Source: Myxococcales bacterium (lineage in GTDB: Bacteria; Myxococcota_A; UBA9160; SMWR01). From it: a DNA stretch of 11,488 bases. The position numbers and the translations under genes were made by a program. The stretch spans positions 1 through 11,488 of the forward strand of contig JACZVU010000081.1 in NCBI GenBank assembly GCA_022572485.1, given 5' to 3'. Under the pieces are notes generated by a model. That model worked only from the letters and a program-made list of their open reading frames with translations. It was not told where the DNA came from and did no database searches. Below, in pieces: positions 1 to 6,755 of this stretch (positions within the stretch are counted from its first letter, which is position 1; every line of letters starts with the position of its first letter).

Positions 1-98
1 GAATCTTCGTGATCGAACGCCGCGGTGGGGTTCGCGCATCGCCCCATTTCTACAACTCCGAAGACGAAATCGACCGGCTCCTCGCAGCGCTTGATTGA
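1..98 (+). CDS. C-terminal tail of a class-V aminotransferase-like protein (partial)
   Basis: Only the last 31 codons are in the window; in-frame codons begin at base 3 and a TGA ends at 98. The visible tail contains RASPHFYNSEDEIDRLL. This resembles the extreme C-terminus of fold-type I PLP enzymes of class V (cysteine desulfurase, kynureninase or isopenicillin-epimerase-like), where an arginine is followed by a short strand, FYN, and an acidic helix ending in a Leu/Ala run. The PLP lysine and the rest of the fold lie outside the window, so the substrate cannot be told. The family call rests on this short tail alone. Downstream are two hairpins and then a tRNA promoter on the same strand. 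Confidence 0.5.
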   Translation, partial: IFVIERRGGVRASPHFYNSEDEIDRLLAALD

Positions 99-99
99 G

Positions 100-132
100 C
101 GGCCGCTGCAGCGGCCGATCGCAGAGGCGATC
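100..132 (+). terminator. Tandem hairpins after the aminotransferase stop (possible terminator)
   Basis: Two adjacent inverted repeats start 2 bases after the stop codon. Bases 100-117 are a perfect 18-bp palindrome (CGGCCGCTGCAGCGGCCG). Bases 117-132 form GATCGC-AGAG-GCGATC, a 6-bp stem with a 4-base loop. No T-run follows, so this is not a standard intrinsic terminator. It may still stop or stabilise the upstream transcript before the tRNA promoter. Confidence 0.35.
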
Positions 133-143
133 CCCGCGGCTGA

Positions 144-172
144 TTGACGATGCCTGGGACGAGGCTTAGGAT
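144..172 (+). promoter_or_regulatory. Sigma70-type promoter of the tRNA-Leu gene
   Basis: A -35 box TTGACG (144-149) and a -10 box TAGGAT (167-172) are separated by 17 bases. The tRNA begins 10 bases after the -10 box, so transcription would start very near the mature 5' end. Both boxes match the consensus well and the spacing is ideal. Confidence 0.65.
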
Positions 173-181
173 CCGCACCTC

Positions 182-268
182 GCCCGGGTGGCGGAATTGG
201 TAGACGCGCTAGGTTCAGGACCTAGTGGGGGCAACCTCGTGCTGGTTCGATTCCAGTCCCGGGCACCA
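182..268 (+). tRNA. tRNA-Leu(CAG)
   Basis: Complete 87-base class II tRNA with the CCA encoded in the gene. The acceptor stem GCCCGGG pairs with CCCGGGC and the discriminator base is A. The anticodon arm is CTAGG-TTCAGGA-CCTAG with anticodon CAG at 216-218, which reads CUG leucine codons. A long variable arm follows (GGGGGCAACCTCG region), as expected for tRNA-Leu, then a T-arm GCTGG-TTCGATT-CCAGT. A good promoter lies directly upstream. Its 3' end is the left boundary of the accessory region described separately. Confidence 0.97.
244..268 (+). repeat. Left copy of a tRNA 3'-end direct repeat (candidate attachment site)
   Basis: The last 25 bases of tRNA-Leu match 2348-2372 at 23 of 25 positions in the same orientation. 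The 13 bases GTCCCGGGCACCA are identical in both. Tyrosine recombinases commonly use tRNA 3' ends as attachment sites and leave this arrangement. No integrase gene is visible, so the site role is inferred. Confidence 0.4.
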
Positions 269-304
269 AGGCGCTACGCATCAAAAACCTAGCAGCAAAC
301 CAGA

Positions 305-322
305 TTCAGGACCTCGTGGGAG
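305..322 (+). repeat. Duplicated fragment of the tRNA-Leu anticodon arm
   Basis: These bases match 214-231 of the tRNA-Leu gene at 16 of 18 positions, including the TTCAGGACCT core that spans the CAG anticodon. The fragment lies 91 bases further on in the same orientation and is not part of a folded tRNA. It looks like recombination debris, though chance similarity over 18 bases cannot be wholly excluded. Confidence 0.45.
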
Positions 323-323
323 A

Positions 324-418
324 GGCTCCTGCGTGTAGAACGGTCGTGCATTCCCGATGGCGATTCAGCGGGCCTCTTCTGTTTGCGTGGCGGATTGCTC
401 GGACGCGGTGACGAGGGG
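324..418 (+). repeat. Left copy of a ~95-bp dispersed repeat
   Basis: This segment aligns with 2171-2265 in the same orientation. The first ~58 bases differ by about five substitutions and one single-base indel; the core AGAACGGTCGTGCATT is identical. The middle ~18 bases are diverged. The last 14 bases, GCGGTGACGAGGGG, are identical again and form the outer part of the palindrome in this copy. The repeat does not carry a recognisable coding region. Confidence 0.75.
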
Positions 419-464
419 GTGTCGGGCTCGAACCCCATGTCGCCCGACACCCCCTCGTCACCGC
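405..464. repeat. 23-bp perfect inverted repeat with 14-base loop
   Basis: The left arm 405-427 begins GCGGTGACGAGG. The right arm 442-464 is its exact reverse complement. The loop is 428-441 (TCGAACCCCATGTC). There is no T-run on either side, so an intrinsic terminator is unlikely. The outer arm coincides with the end of the ~95-bp repeat; the second copy of that repeat lacks the matching right arm. Confidence 0.85.
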
Positions 465-648
465 ACCCAAGTGACGCTCCTTTCAAGATGGGACCCTTCG
501 ATGCGGTGGTTCTCTTCCACGCATTGGCAGTGGCCTGCGAGGGACCGGAGCGCGAGAGCTGCAAGCGATGCACGCAATCGCGACGAAGTCTCGGCATGTC
601 GCTCCCCTCGCTCGCCGAATACGGTGATAATTTCGATACCGCTTGCTT

Positions 649-1275
649 CTAATTCGGCTCGAACAGATTCCCAGCTGCCCAGTTGAAGTCGTCCGGTGCG
701 ACGCGGTCCTGCCCCCCGCTCACCGATGCCGAAGCACCGCTCGCCAGGTTTCGATGGCCTCCGCTGACCGACGAGAATCGACCGCTCGCCTCGTTATTGG
801 TTCCTCCGGTGACCGATGCATGCGGGCCAGTGATCCTGTTGAATTCCCCAGCAACGAAACCGCCAAAGCTGCTGTATGAATGAAGTTCGCCCACAACCAA
901 GTTGTGAGACCCCGTGCGGACTTCACGCGGGAACCCACGGACGGATATGCGCTCGTTGTAGCCCACAATCAGGTTCCCCAGCCCGGTGAGGCTCTCGCAA
1001 TTGGGGAAATCAGGGTCCATGGGCCCGCAGTCTTCGCGGGTGCTCCCAAATCCGCTTCGTACGTGGACGTTGGCCCCTTCGATGATCCAGTGCGGTCCGG
1101 ACAGGCCGTTGATCACCTCCGTCTCGACGCGCACGAACTCAAGGATCGCGGAGAGTTCCTCCACCTGCGCCTCGAGTTCGGCGACACGCTCCGCTAGGCC
1201 ACCGGAATGGGGCTGAGCAGACGCATCGAGCGAGACGGGGGTTAGAAAAATAAGAGCGACGGTAAGGATGCGCAT
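649..1275 (-). CDS. Predicted secreted protein with coiled coil and 15-residue Gly/Ser-rich repeats
   Basis: The 208-residue product starts at an ATG preceded by GGAGG five bases upstream (1281-1285); an upstream in-frame start would add 12 unsupported residues. Residues 1-20 form a signal peptide ending ASA-Q. Residues about 27-52 are a heptad-like helix (RVAELEAQVEELSAILEFV). Residues 83 and 93 are cysteines that could pair. The C-terminal half is repetitive: SVTGG, SVSGG and SVSGG recur every 15 residues at about 154-188, with N..ASG between them, and looser versions precede (GSHNLVVG, GGFVAGEFNRITG). This pattern resembles the beta-roll head repeats of YadA-type adhesins, but no membrane anchor is visible. 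Function is unknown; an extracellular or cell-surface role is inferred. It lies in the candidate island, divergent from the toxin-antitoxin locus. Confidence 0.75.
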   Translation of the reverse strand: MRILTVALIFLTPVSLDASAQPHSGGLAERVAELEAQVEELSAILEFVRVETEVINGLSGPHWIIEGANVHVRSGFGSTREDCGPMDPDFPNCESLTGLGNLIVGYNERISVRGFPREVRTGSHNLVVGELHSYSSFGGFVAGEFNRITGPHASVTGGTNNEASGRFSSVSGGHRNLASGASASVSGGQDRVAPDDFNWAAGNLFEPN

Positions 1276-1302
1276 GGACGCCTCCGAATTCCCCCGATCG
1301 AG

Positions 1303-1330
1303 ATCATACACCCCATATAACAGGCAACAG
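1303..1330 (-). promoter_or_regulatory. Candidate promoter for the secreted repeat protein
   Basis: On the minus strand a -10-like TATGAT (1303-1308) lies about 28 bases before the start codon, with a poor -35-like CTGTTG (1325-1330) 16 bases further upstream. The -10 match is good and the -35 weak, so this is tentative. Confidence 0.3.
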
Positions 1331-1371
1331 ACCTACCCTGGGAAAGCGGGTTTCCGGCTTCAGGTTCCTGC

Positions 1372-1408
1372 TTGAATTGACGATACTAACTATTGATAAT
1401 AATTAGTA
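1372..1408 (+). promoter_or_regulatory. parDE promoter with overlapping palindromic operator
   Basis: The boxes TTGAAT (1372-1377) and GATAAT (1395-1400) are 17 bases apart in a locally AT-rich patch. An imperfect inverted repeat overlaps the -10 box: TACTAACTATT (1384-1394), spacer GAT, AATAATTAGTA (1398-1408). It has 10 of 11 complementary positions. Ribbon-helix-helix ParD antitoxins typically bind such palindromes over their own promoter and repress it, alone or with the toxin. An operator role here is inferred from position and symmetry. An alternative -35, TTGACG at 1377-1382, pairs less well with the -10. Confidence 0.6.
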
Positions 1409-1452
1409 GATCGTGGTATTCTGCCTTTTGTACGGAACCCGAGGAATTCCAA

Positions 1453-1722
1453 ATGAAGCATCTCAGCGTTCCCGTCTCTGAAGACCTCGACGACAGCATC
1501 CGCAAGCGAATGTCTGAAGGCGGTTTTGGGTCGATCGCCGAGTACCTCCGCCATACCGTCCGCCAAGACCTCGAACGCGCCGACCAGGCCAAGCTCGAGC
1601 ACCTCCTGCTCGAGGGTCTTGAATCCGGCGAGCCGATCGAGATGACCGACGAGTGGATGCAGGAGCGACGCCAGACCTTAACGGCTCGGGTCGCCGAGCG
1701 ACGTGGGAAGAAGGGTGCGTGA
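1453..1722 (+). CDS. parD: ParD-family type II antitoxin (ribbon-helix-helix)
   Basis: The 89-residue product starts at an ATG with GAGGA eight bases upstream (1441-1445). The N-terminal KHLSVPVSEDLDDSIRKRM and the following GFGSIAEYLRHTVRQDL match a ribbon-helix-helix DNA-binding fold: strand at residues 2-8, helices at about 10-21 and 27-40. The C-terminal part (about 41-89) is the charged tail that wraps the toxin in ParD families. The frame is intact. The stop overlaps the toxin start by 4 bases (GTGA, 1719-1722). It should neutralise the partner ParE-type toxin and repress the palindromic promoter upstream. Because the toxin frame next door is broken, the antitoxin may be an orphan here, possibly still acting as a repressor. 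Confidence 0.88.
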   Translation: MKHLSVPVSEDLDDSIRKRMSEGGFGSIAEYLRHTVRQDLERADQAKLEHLLLEGLESGEPIEMTDEWMQERRQTLTARVAERRGKKGA

Positions 1723-2035
1723 GACGTATCCGCCTCATCACGACACCGCGTGCTCAGCGCGACATCGATGAGCACGCTCTCTTCATCGCGGGTGAGAACC
1801 TCGACGCCGGCCTTCGTTTTTGGGCGCGATCGACCACGCTCGTGCCGAGCTTGTTCGTCATCCGGAAATCGGGGCAGCGCGGCGATTCGACTCCCCTGCC
1901 CTTTCCAAACTGCGCGTCTGGCCCGTTCCTCGGTTCGAGCATTGGCTGATCTTCTACCGACTCGACGACAACAAATTAACGGTGGTCCGTGTGCTTCACG
2001 GCGCACGAGACATCCCGAGCATCCTCAAGAAGTAG
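1719..2035 (+). pseudogene. parE: ParE-family toxin, frameshifted in a T run
   Basis: Translation from GTG at 1719 gives RRIRLITTPRAQRDIDEH and then LFIAGENLDAGLRF, a RelE/ParE-type N-terminus. After base 1820 that frame becomes nonsense and stops at 1949. The family's C-terminal half continues in the -1 frame from about 1820 to the TAG at 2035: AIDHARAELVRHPEIG, then FEHWLIFYRL and VRVLHGARDIPSIL. The break is at T5 (1817-1821); six Ts would restore a single 105-residue protein, a normal ParE length. ParE toxins inhibit DNA gyrase; here full-length product would need a reversion, slippage on UUU-UUG, or a sequence correction. The unshifted product would be 76 residues and lack the C-terminal strands. 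Sequencing or assembly error is a real alternative. Confidence 0.82.
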
Positions 2036-2170
2036 AGATTCCCGGCTACGCTCTAACCCGGGTTCCCGGGGAAAAGCCTTTCTCCCCTTCGCTCCCTGAC
2101 TCTTCTCGTTGAAGGAGATCACGATAGGTCCGACGTCGCGAAGCGATCTGCTCGTCAGCTTCGGAGGAGC

Positions 2171-2265
2171 GGCTCGTGCGTGGAGAACGGTCGTGCATTG
2201 CCGATGCGATTCAGCGGGTCTCCTCTGTTTGCTCGGGTTGGTTGCCCGGGTGCGGTGACGAGGGG
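2171..2265 (+). repeat. Right copy of the ~95-bp dispersed repeat
   Basis: It aligns base for base with 324-418 over the first ~58 positions (about 90% identical) and over the final GCGGTGACGAGGGG (2252-2265). Unlike the left copy, it has lost or never had the matching right arm of the palindrome; only short GGGG/CCCC complementarity remains downstream. Confidence 0.75.
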
Positions 2266-2344
2266 TTTGAGCGCGCAGCCCTTGTGTCCCACTCCCCGAG
2301 CAGCGGATCAGGCGCTACGCGGATCGTTCCAATGGCGTGATCGC

Positions 2345-2372
2345 GCGGGTTCGACTCCCGTCCCGGGCACCA
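2345..2372 (+). repeat. tRNA 3'-end remnant (T-arm plus acceptor and CCA)
   Basis: GCGGG-TTCGACT-CCCGT forms a proper T-arm. It is followed by CCCGGGC, discriminator A and CCA, exactly the 3' acceptor strand of the tRNA-Leu at 182-268. The last 25 bases differ from that tRNA at only two positions, and together with a third change just upstream these keep the T-stem paired. No D-arm or anticodon arm can be folded upstream, so it is a fragment, not a working tRNA. It is the right edge of the candidate island. Confidence 0.7.
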
Positions 2373-2392
2373 CAAACGAAGCTTCTCGGCCC

Positions 2393-2420
2393 TTGACCCG
2401 CCCCCGACCGCGCTTAGCCT
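2393..2420 (+). promoter_or_regulatory. Candidate lon promoter
   Basis: TTGACC (2393-2398) and TAGCCT (2415-2420) are 16 bases apart, about 28 bases before the GTG start of lon. The -35 is close to consensus and the -10 moderate. No CIRCE or sigma32-like element is evident. Confidence 0.45.
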
Positions 2421-2448
2421 TGTCGGATCCCCCCACCCTGGGAGCCGT

Positions 2449-4827
<2,379 letters not shown>

Positions 4828-4878
4828 TCCCCGAGCGGGTTCCCGGCCAAATTTTGCGCTGTCTGGCCTCGGCCGACG

Positions 4879-4898
4879 CGCAGCTCGCCAGGAGCGCG
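4879..4898. terminator. Weak stem-loop between convergent lon and the glycosyltransferase gene
   Basis: CGC-a-GCTC, loop GCCAG, GAGC-GCG forms a 7-bp stem with one bulged base, midway in the 124-base gap between two convergent genes. It lacks a T-run on either strand, so it is at best a poor bidirectional terminator. Confidence 0.2.
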
Positions 4899-4951
4899 AT
4901 CCCAGCATGGAGTCGCGCGACGCCGCAAGCGAATCCGCAGGATTACGCCAG

Positions 4952-6184
4952 CTACCGAGACTCGAGAGCGTCGGCATCGACCGCCTCGTGAAGCTCCTCG
5001 AGGAAATTCGGCAGCGCGGAGGTCACCCGGTTCCAGTTCGGAATCTGGGGCAGCCCCATCGGATCGCGAACGAATCCCAAACCCGCCGCCCTCAACGCGC
5101 GCGAAAAAGTCTCCACCGCCACCTCTTCCTCATGGCGGTCGAAGACGAGGCCATTGAGGGCCGCATCGTGGCTGTAGGAGGCGATCGCGTCCTGAGCCAT
5201 TCGGGTGTAGGCGGCCGTCAGCGTATTGAGGAAACCCGCGTCGAATTCCACTCCGTAAGAGGCGAGGTTCCAGATCAAAGACGACGCGATATCATGCACC
5301 ATTCGGTGAAGGCCCTGACTCGCGTCGTGTTCCGACAATTCTCGGTGTTTGTGATCGTAGTTCTCCACGAGCTCCACCTGGCAGATCCGCTTGAGCGAAC
5401 AGTTGCGATACACCTCCGTAAGCATTCCCACCTCGAGCCCCCAATCGCTCGGGATGCGATTGATGCGCGCAAGCTCGGTCGTCATCGAGCATTCCCCGGC
5501 TAGCGGAAAGCGGAACGACTCGAGATATTCGAGTAGCGGGTGAGTGCCGATGACTGCCCGCAAGGATCGAAGCAGCGGCCCGGCGAAGAGGCGGGTCACG
5601 CGTCCGTTGAGGCGATCGGTGACGCGACCGTAATAGCCTTTGGAAAACTCATAGTGAAGATTGGGATTCACGGTGGGATAGCAGAGACGGGCCAGCAACT
5701 CGCGGCGATAGTTGAGAATGTCGCAATCGTGAACGGCGATGACCCGGGATCGATTCGTCGCCAACAGATAGCCGTAGGCGAGCCAGGTGCTCCTGCCCTT
5801 GCCGTCGCTCCCGGGCTCGAGCCCTTCCTCGCGCAGGACCTCGAGTAATGCCTGGACGCGCTCGCCACTGTTCCACAAGAGCACCGGAGATTCGCCGTCC
5901 AACGTCGTGACGCCATCAAAAAGCGACCGCATCTCTTCGTAGTCGGTCCGCGCCGTGGTCCCCGAGATGCTCACGACGATTTCGCTCAAATAGCGAACTC
6001 CGCGCAGTGCATCGACGATCCCCTTAAGGGCCGGCCCGCGAAGTTCCGAGAACAAGCACGGCAGCACCAGCGCAACCGGCCGCGTACGGGAATGCTGAAG
6101 CAGCTCGCGTTCGAGCCGCTCGACATCGGGCGTCCCCAGTCGGTGAAGCGTGGTGATCGAACCGCTCTGATGAAAATCGGCCAT
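4952..6184 (-). CDS. GT81-like glycosyltransferase, probable glucosyl-3-phosphoglycerate synthase
   Basis: 410 residues from an ATG start without an obvious ribosome site. A GT-A fold is indicated: the N-terminal half contains strand LVLPCLFSEL (39-48) and IVVSISG (69-75), then GKGRSTWLAYGYLLAT (128-143). A DXD metal-binding motif follows in VIAVHDCDI (Asp153, Asp155). The later part has NPNLHYEFSKGYYGRVTDRL (173-192), DWGLEVGMLTEVYRN (247-261) and NYDHKH (275-280). All of these are hallmarks of the GpgS/mannosyl-3-phosphoglycerate synthase-like group. Such enzymes transfer glucose from a nucleotide sugar to 3-phosphoglycerate, the first step to the compatible solute glucosylglycerate. No partner phosphatase (GpgP) is in the window, so the acceptor is an inference from family. 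It is the last of five minus-strand genes, 154 bases after the PilZ gene. Confidence 0.75.
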   Translation of the reverse strand: MADFHQSGSITTLHRLGTPDVERLERELLQHSRTRPVALVLPCLFSELRGPALKGIVDALRGVRYLSEIVVSISGTTARTDYEEMRSLFDGVTTLDGESPVLLWNSGERVQALLEVLREEGLEPGSDGKGRSTWLAYGYLLATNRSRVIAVHDCDILNYRRELLARLCYPTVNPNLHYEFSKGYYGRVTDRLNGRVTRLFAGPLLRSLRAVIGTHPLLEYLESFRFPLAGECSMTTELARINRIPSDWGLEVGMLTEVYRNCSLKRICQVELVENYDHKHRELSEHDASQGLHRMVHDIASSLIWNLASYGVEFDAGFLNTLTAAYTRMAQDAIASYSHDAALNGLVFDRHEEEVAVETFSRALRAAGLGFVRDPMGLPQIPNWNRVTSALPNFLEELHEAVDADALESR

Positions 6185-6330
6185 CGGTGAGTGGACACTC
6201 GCACCCGCTCCACGGTCGTGTCAAGCGGGCCGGCGCACCGGCGAAGCCAGGGGGCTCATCGCCAAATCGATCCCAAATCGATGCAGCTGATTTCACTCCC
6301 GCTCGTGCGCGAGAGCAAACGCTCGGATTC

Positions 6331-6349
6331 AAACCGGTTTAACCGGTTT
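6331..6349. repeat. 19-base palindrome overlapping the PilZ stop codon
   Basis: AAACCGGTT-T-AACCGGTTT is a perfect inverted repeat. The TAA stop of the PilZ gene (6339-6341) lies in its centre. It could form an RNA hairpin at the end of the PilZ message or be a protein-binding site; there is no T-run, so termination is doubtful. Confidence 0.5.
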
Positions 6350-6677
6350 CGGTCGTTGTCACTTCGTCGAGCATGTCGATTGCCGCAGGGTCGATTTCGA
6401 CGAATTCCAGCCCGACATCGAGGGTCATCGGGTCGATCTCTGTCGACCAGGCCACGCGCCCTATCGCGATCACCGTTTGATCGCCGATGCTGAATGTCAC
6501 CCGGAGAACCGCGCCCAGTTCGATCTCACAGCCAACCGCCTCGAAGCGGATGCCTCCGGTCGACATATCGCGGCTGACTCCCAACAGATCCCGCGTGTCG
6601 ACTGGAGCGAAGGAGATCACCTGATCCGTTCCAATTCTTCGGTACTTGCGTCGTTCTTCGTCGTCGGGCTTTCCCAT
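6339..6677 (-). CDS. PilZ-domain protein (probable c-di-GMP receptor)
   Basis: 112 residues if started at the ATG at 6677; a TTG at 6695 would add six residues (112 versus 118). Neither start has a well-placed ribosome site; the GAGG lies 12 bases before the ATG. The protein is a single PilZ domain. The RxxxR motif is in RRKYRR (Arg9 and Arg13), and the (D/N)xSxxG motif is DMSTGG (Asp37, Ser39, Gly42). Both c-di-GMP-contacting motifs are present, so binding is likely. Strands such as GAVLRVTFSIGDQTVIAIGR and LDVGLEFVEI complete the barrel. A stand-alone PilZ protein usually acts by binding a partner; none is identified here. It sits between the polymerase homologue and the glycosyltransferase gene on the same strand. 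Confidence 0.85.
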   Translation of the reverse strand: MGKPDDEERRKYRRIGTDQVISFAPVDTRDLLGVSRDMSTGGIRFEAVGCEIELGAVLRVTFSIGDQTVIAIGRVAWSTEIDPMTLDVGLEFVEIDPAAIDMLDEVTTTETG

Positions 6678-6755
6678 GGGACAGACGAACCTCAAGGGGA
6701 TCGTTGAGCTACACGCCCCGTTTCGTCCGTTGTCACCCGCCCCTTGAGTTTTGCT

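Larger units (their letters stand above)
269..648. other. Gene-free stretch between tRNA-Leu and the secreted repeat protein gene
   Basis: I see no convincing gene here; the short open frames on both strands mostly arise from the palindrome and GC-rich triplets, and none has a ribosome site or a recognisable domain. The stretch holds a partial duplicate of the tRNA-Leu anticodon arm (305-322), the left copy of a ~95-bp repeat (324-418) and a 23-bp perfect palindrome (405-464). Nothing recognisable was seen in 465-648. Confidence 0.6.
269..2372. mobile_element. Putative small tRNA-Leu-associated genomic island or its remnant
   Basis: This 2.1-kb stretch starts at the 3' end of the intact tRNA-Leu and ends at a second tRNA 3' end in the same orientation, which is the classic geometry of tRNA-site integration. 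Its contents are accessory in type: a secreted repeat protein, a toxin-antitoxin locus with a damaged toxin, a pair of ~95-bp repeats, a long palindrome and a piece of tRNA-Leu anticodon arm. An 11-base word AGGCGCTACGC also occurs right after the tRNA (269-279) and just before the right tRNA fragment (2310-2320). Against the idea: no integrase, transposase or origin is present. The right tRNA fragment also has compensatory T-stem changes, so it may derive from a different tRNA gene. Confidence 0.4.
2036..2448. other. Gene-free stretch between the toxin remnant and lon
   Basis: No gene is supported here. GC-rich self-complementary runs follow the toxin stop (AACCCGGGTT near 2055-2065 and CCCGGGTTCCCGGG), but no T-run marks a clear terminator. 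The stretch then holds the right copy of the ~95-bp repeat, a tRNA 3'-end remnant and the candidate lon promoter. Confidence 0.6.

Noticed and set aside
289..686. Overlapping open frames of about 90-110 codons on both strands behind the tRNA
   Set aside because: They run through the palindrome and repeat, have biased Ser/Pro/Arg composition, no ribosome site and no domain; frames on both strands are typical of GC-rich non-coding DNA.
2244..2372. A possible complete tRNA starting GCCCGGGTG at 2244 and ending CCCGGGCACCA at 2372
   Set aside because: The acceptor halves are complementary, but the 129-base span has no D-arm or anticodon arm and the 5' part belongs to the ~95-bp repeat. An inserted or intron-bearing tRNA is not supported.
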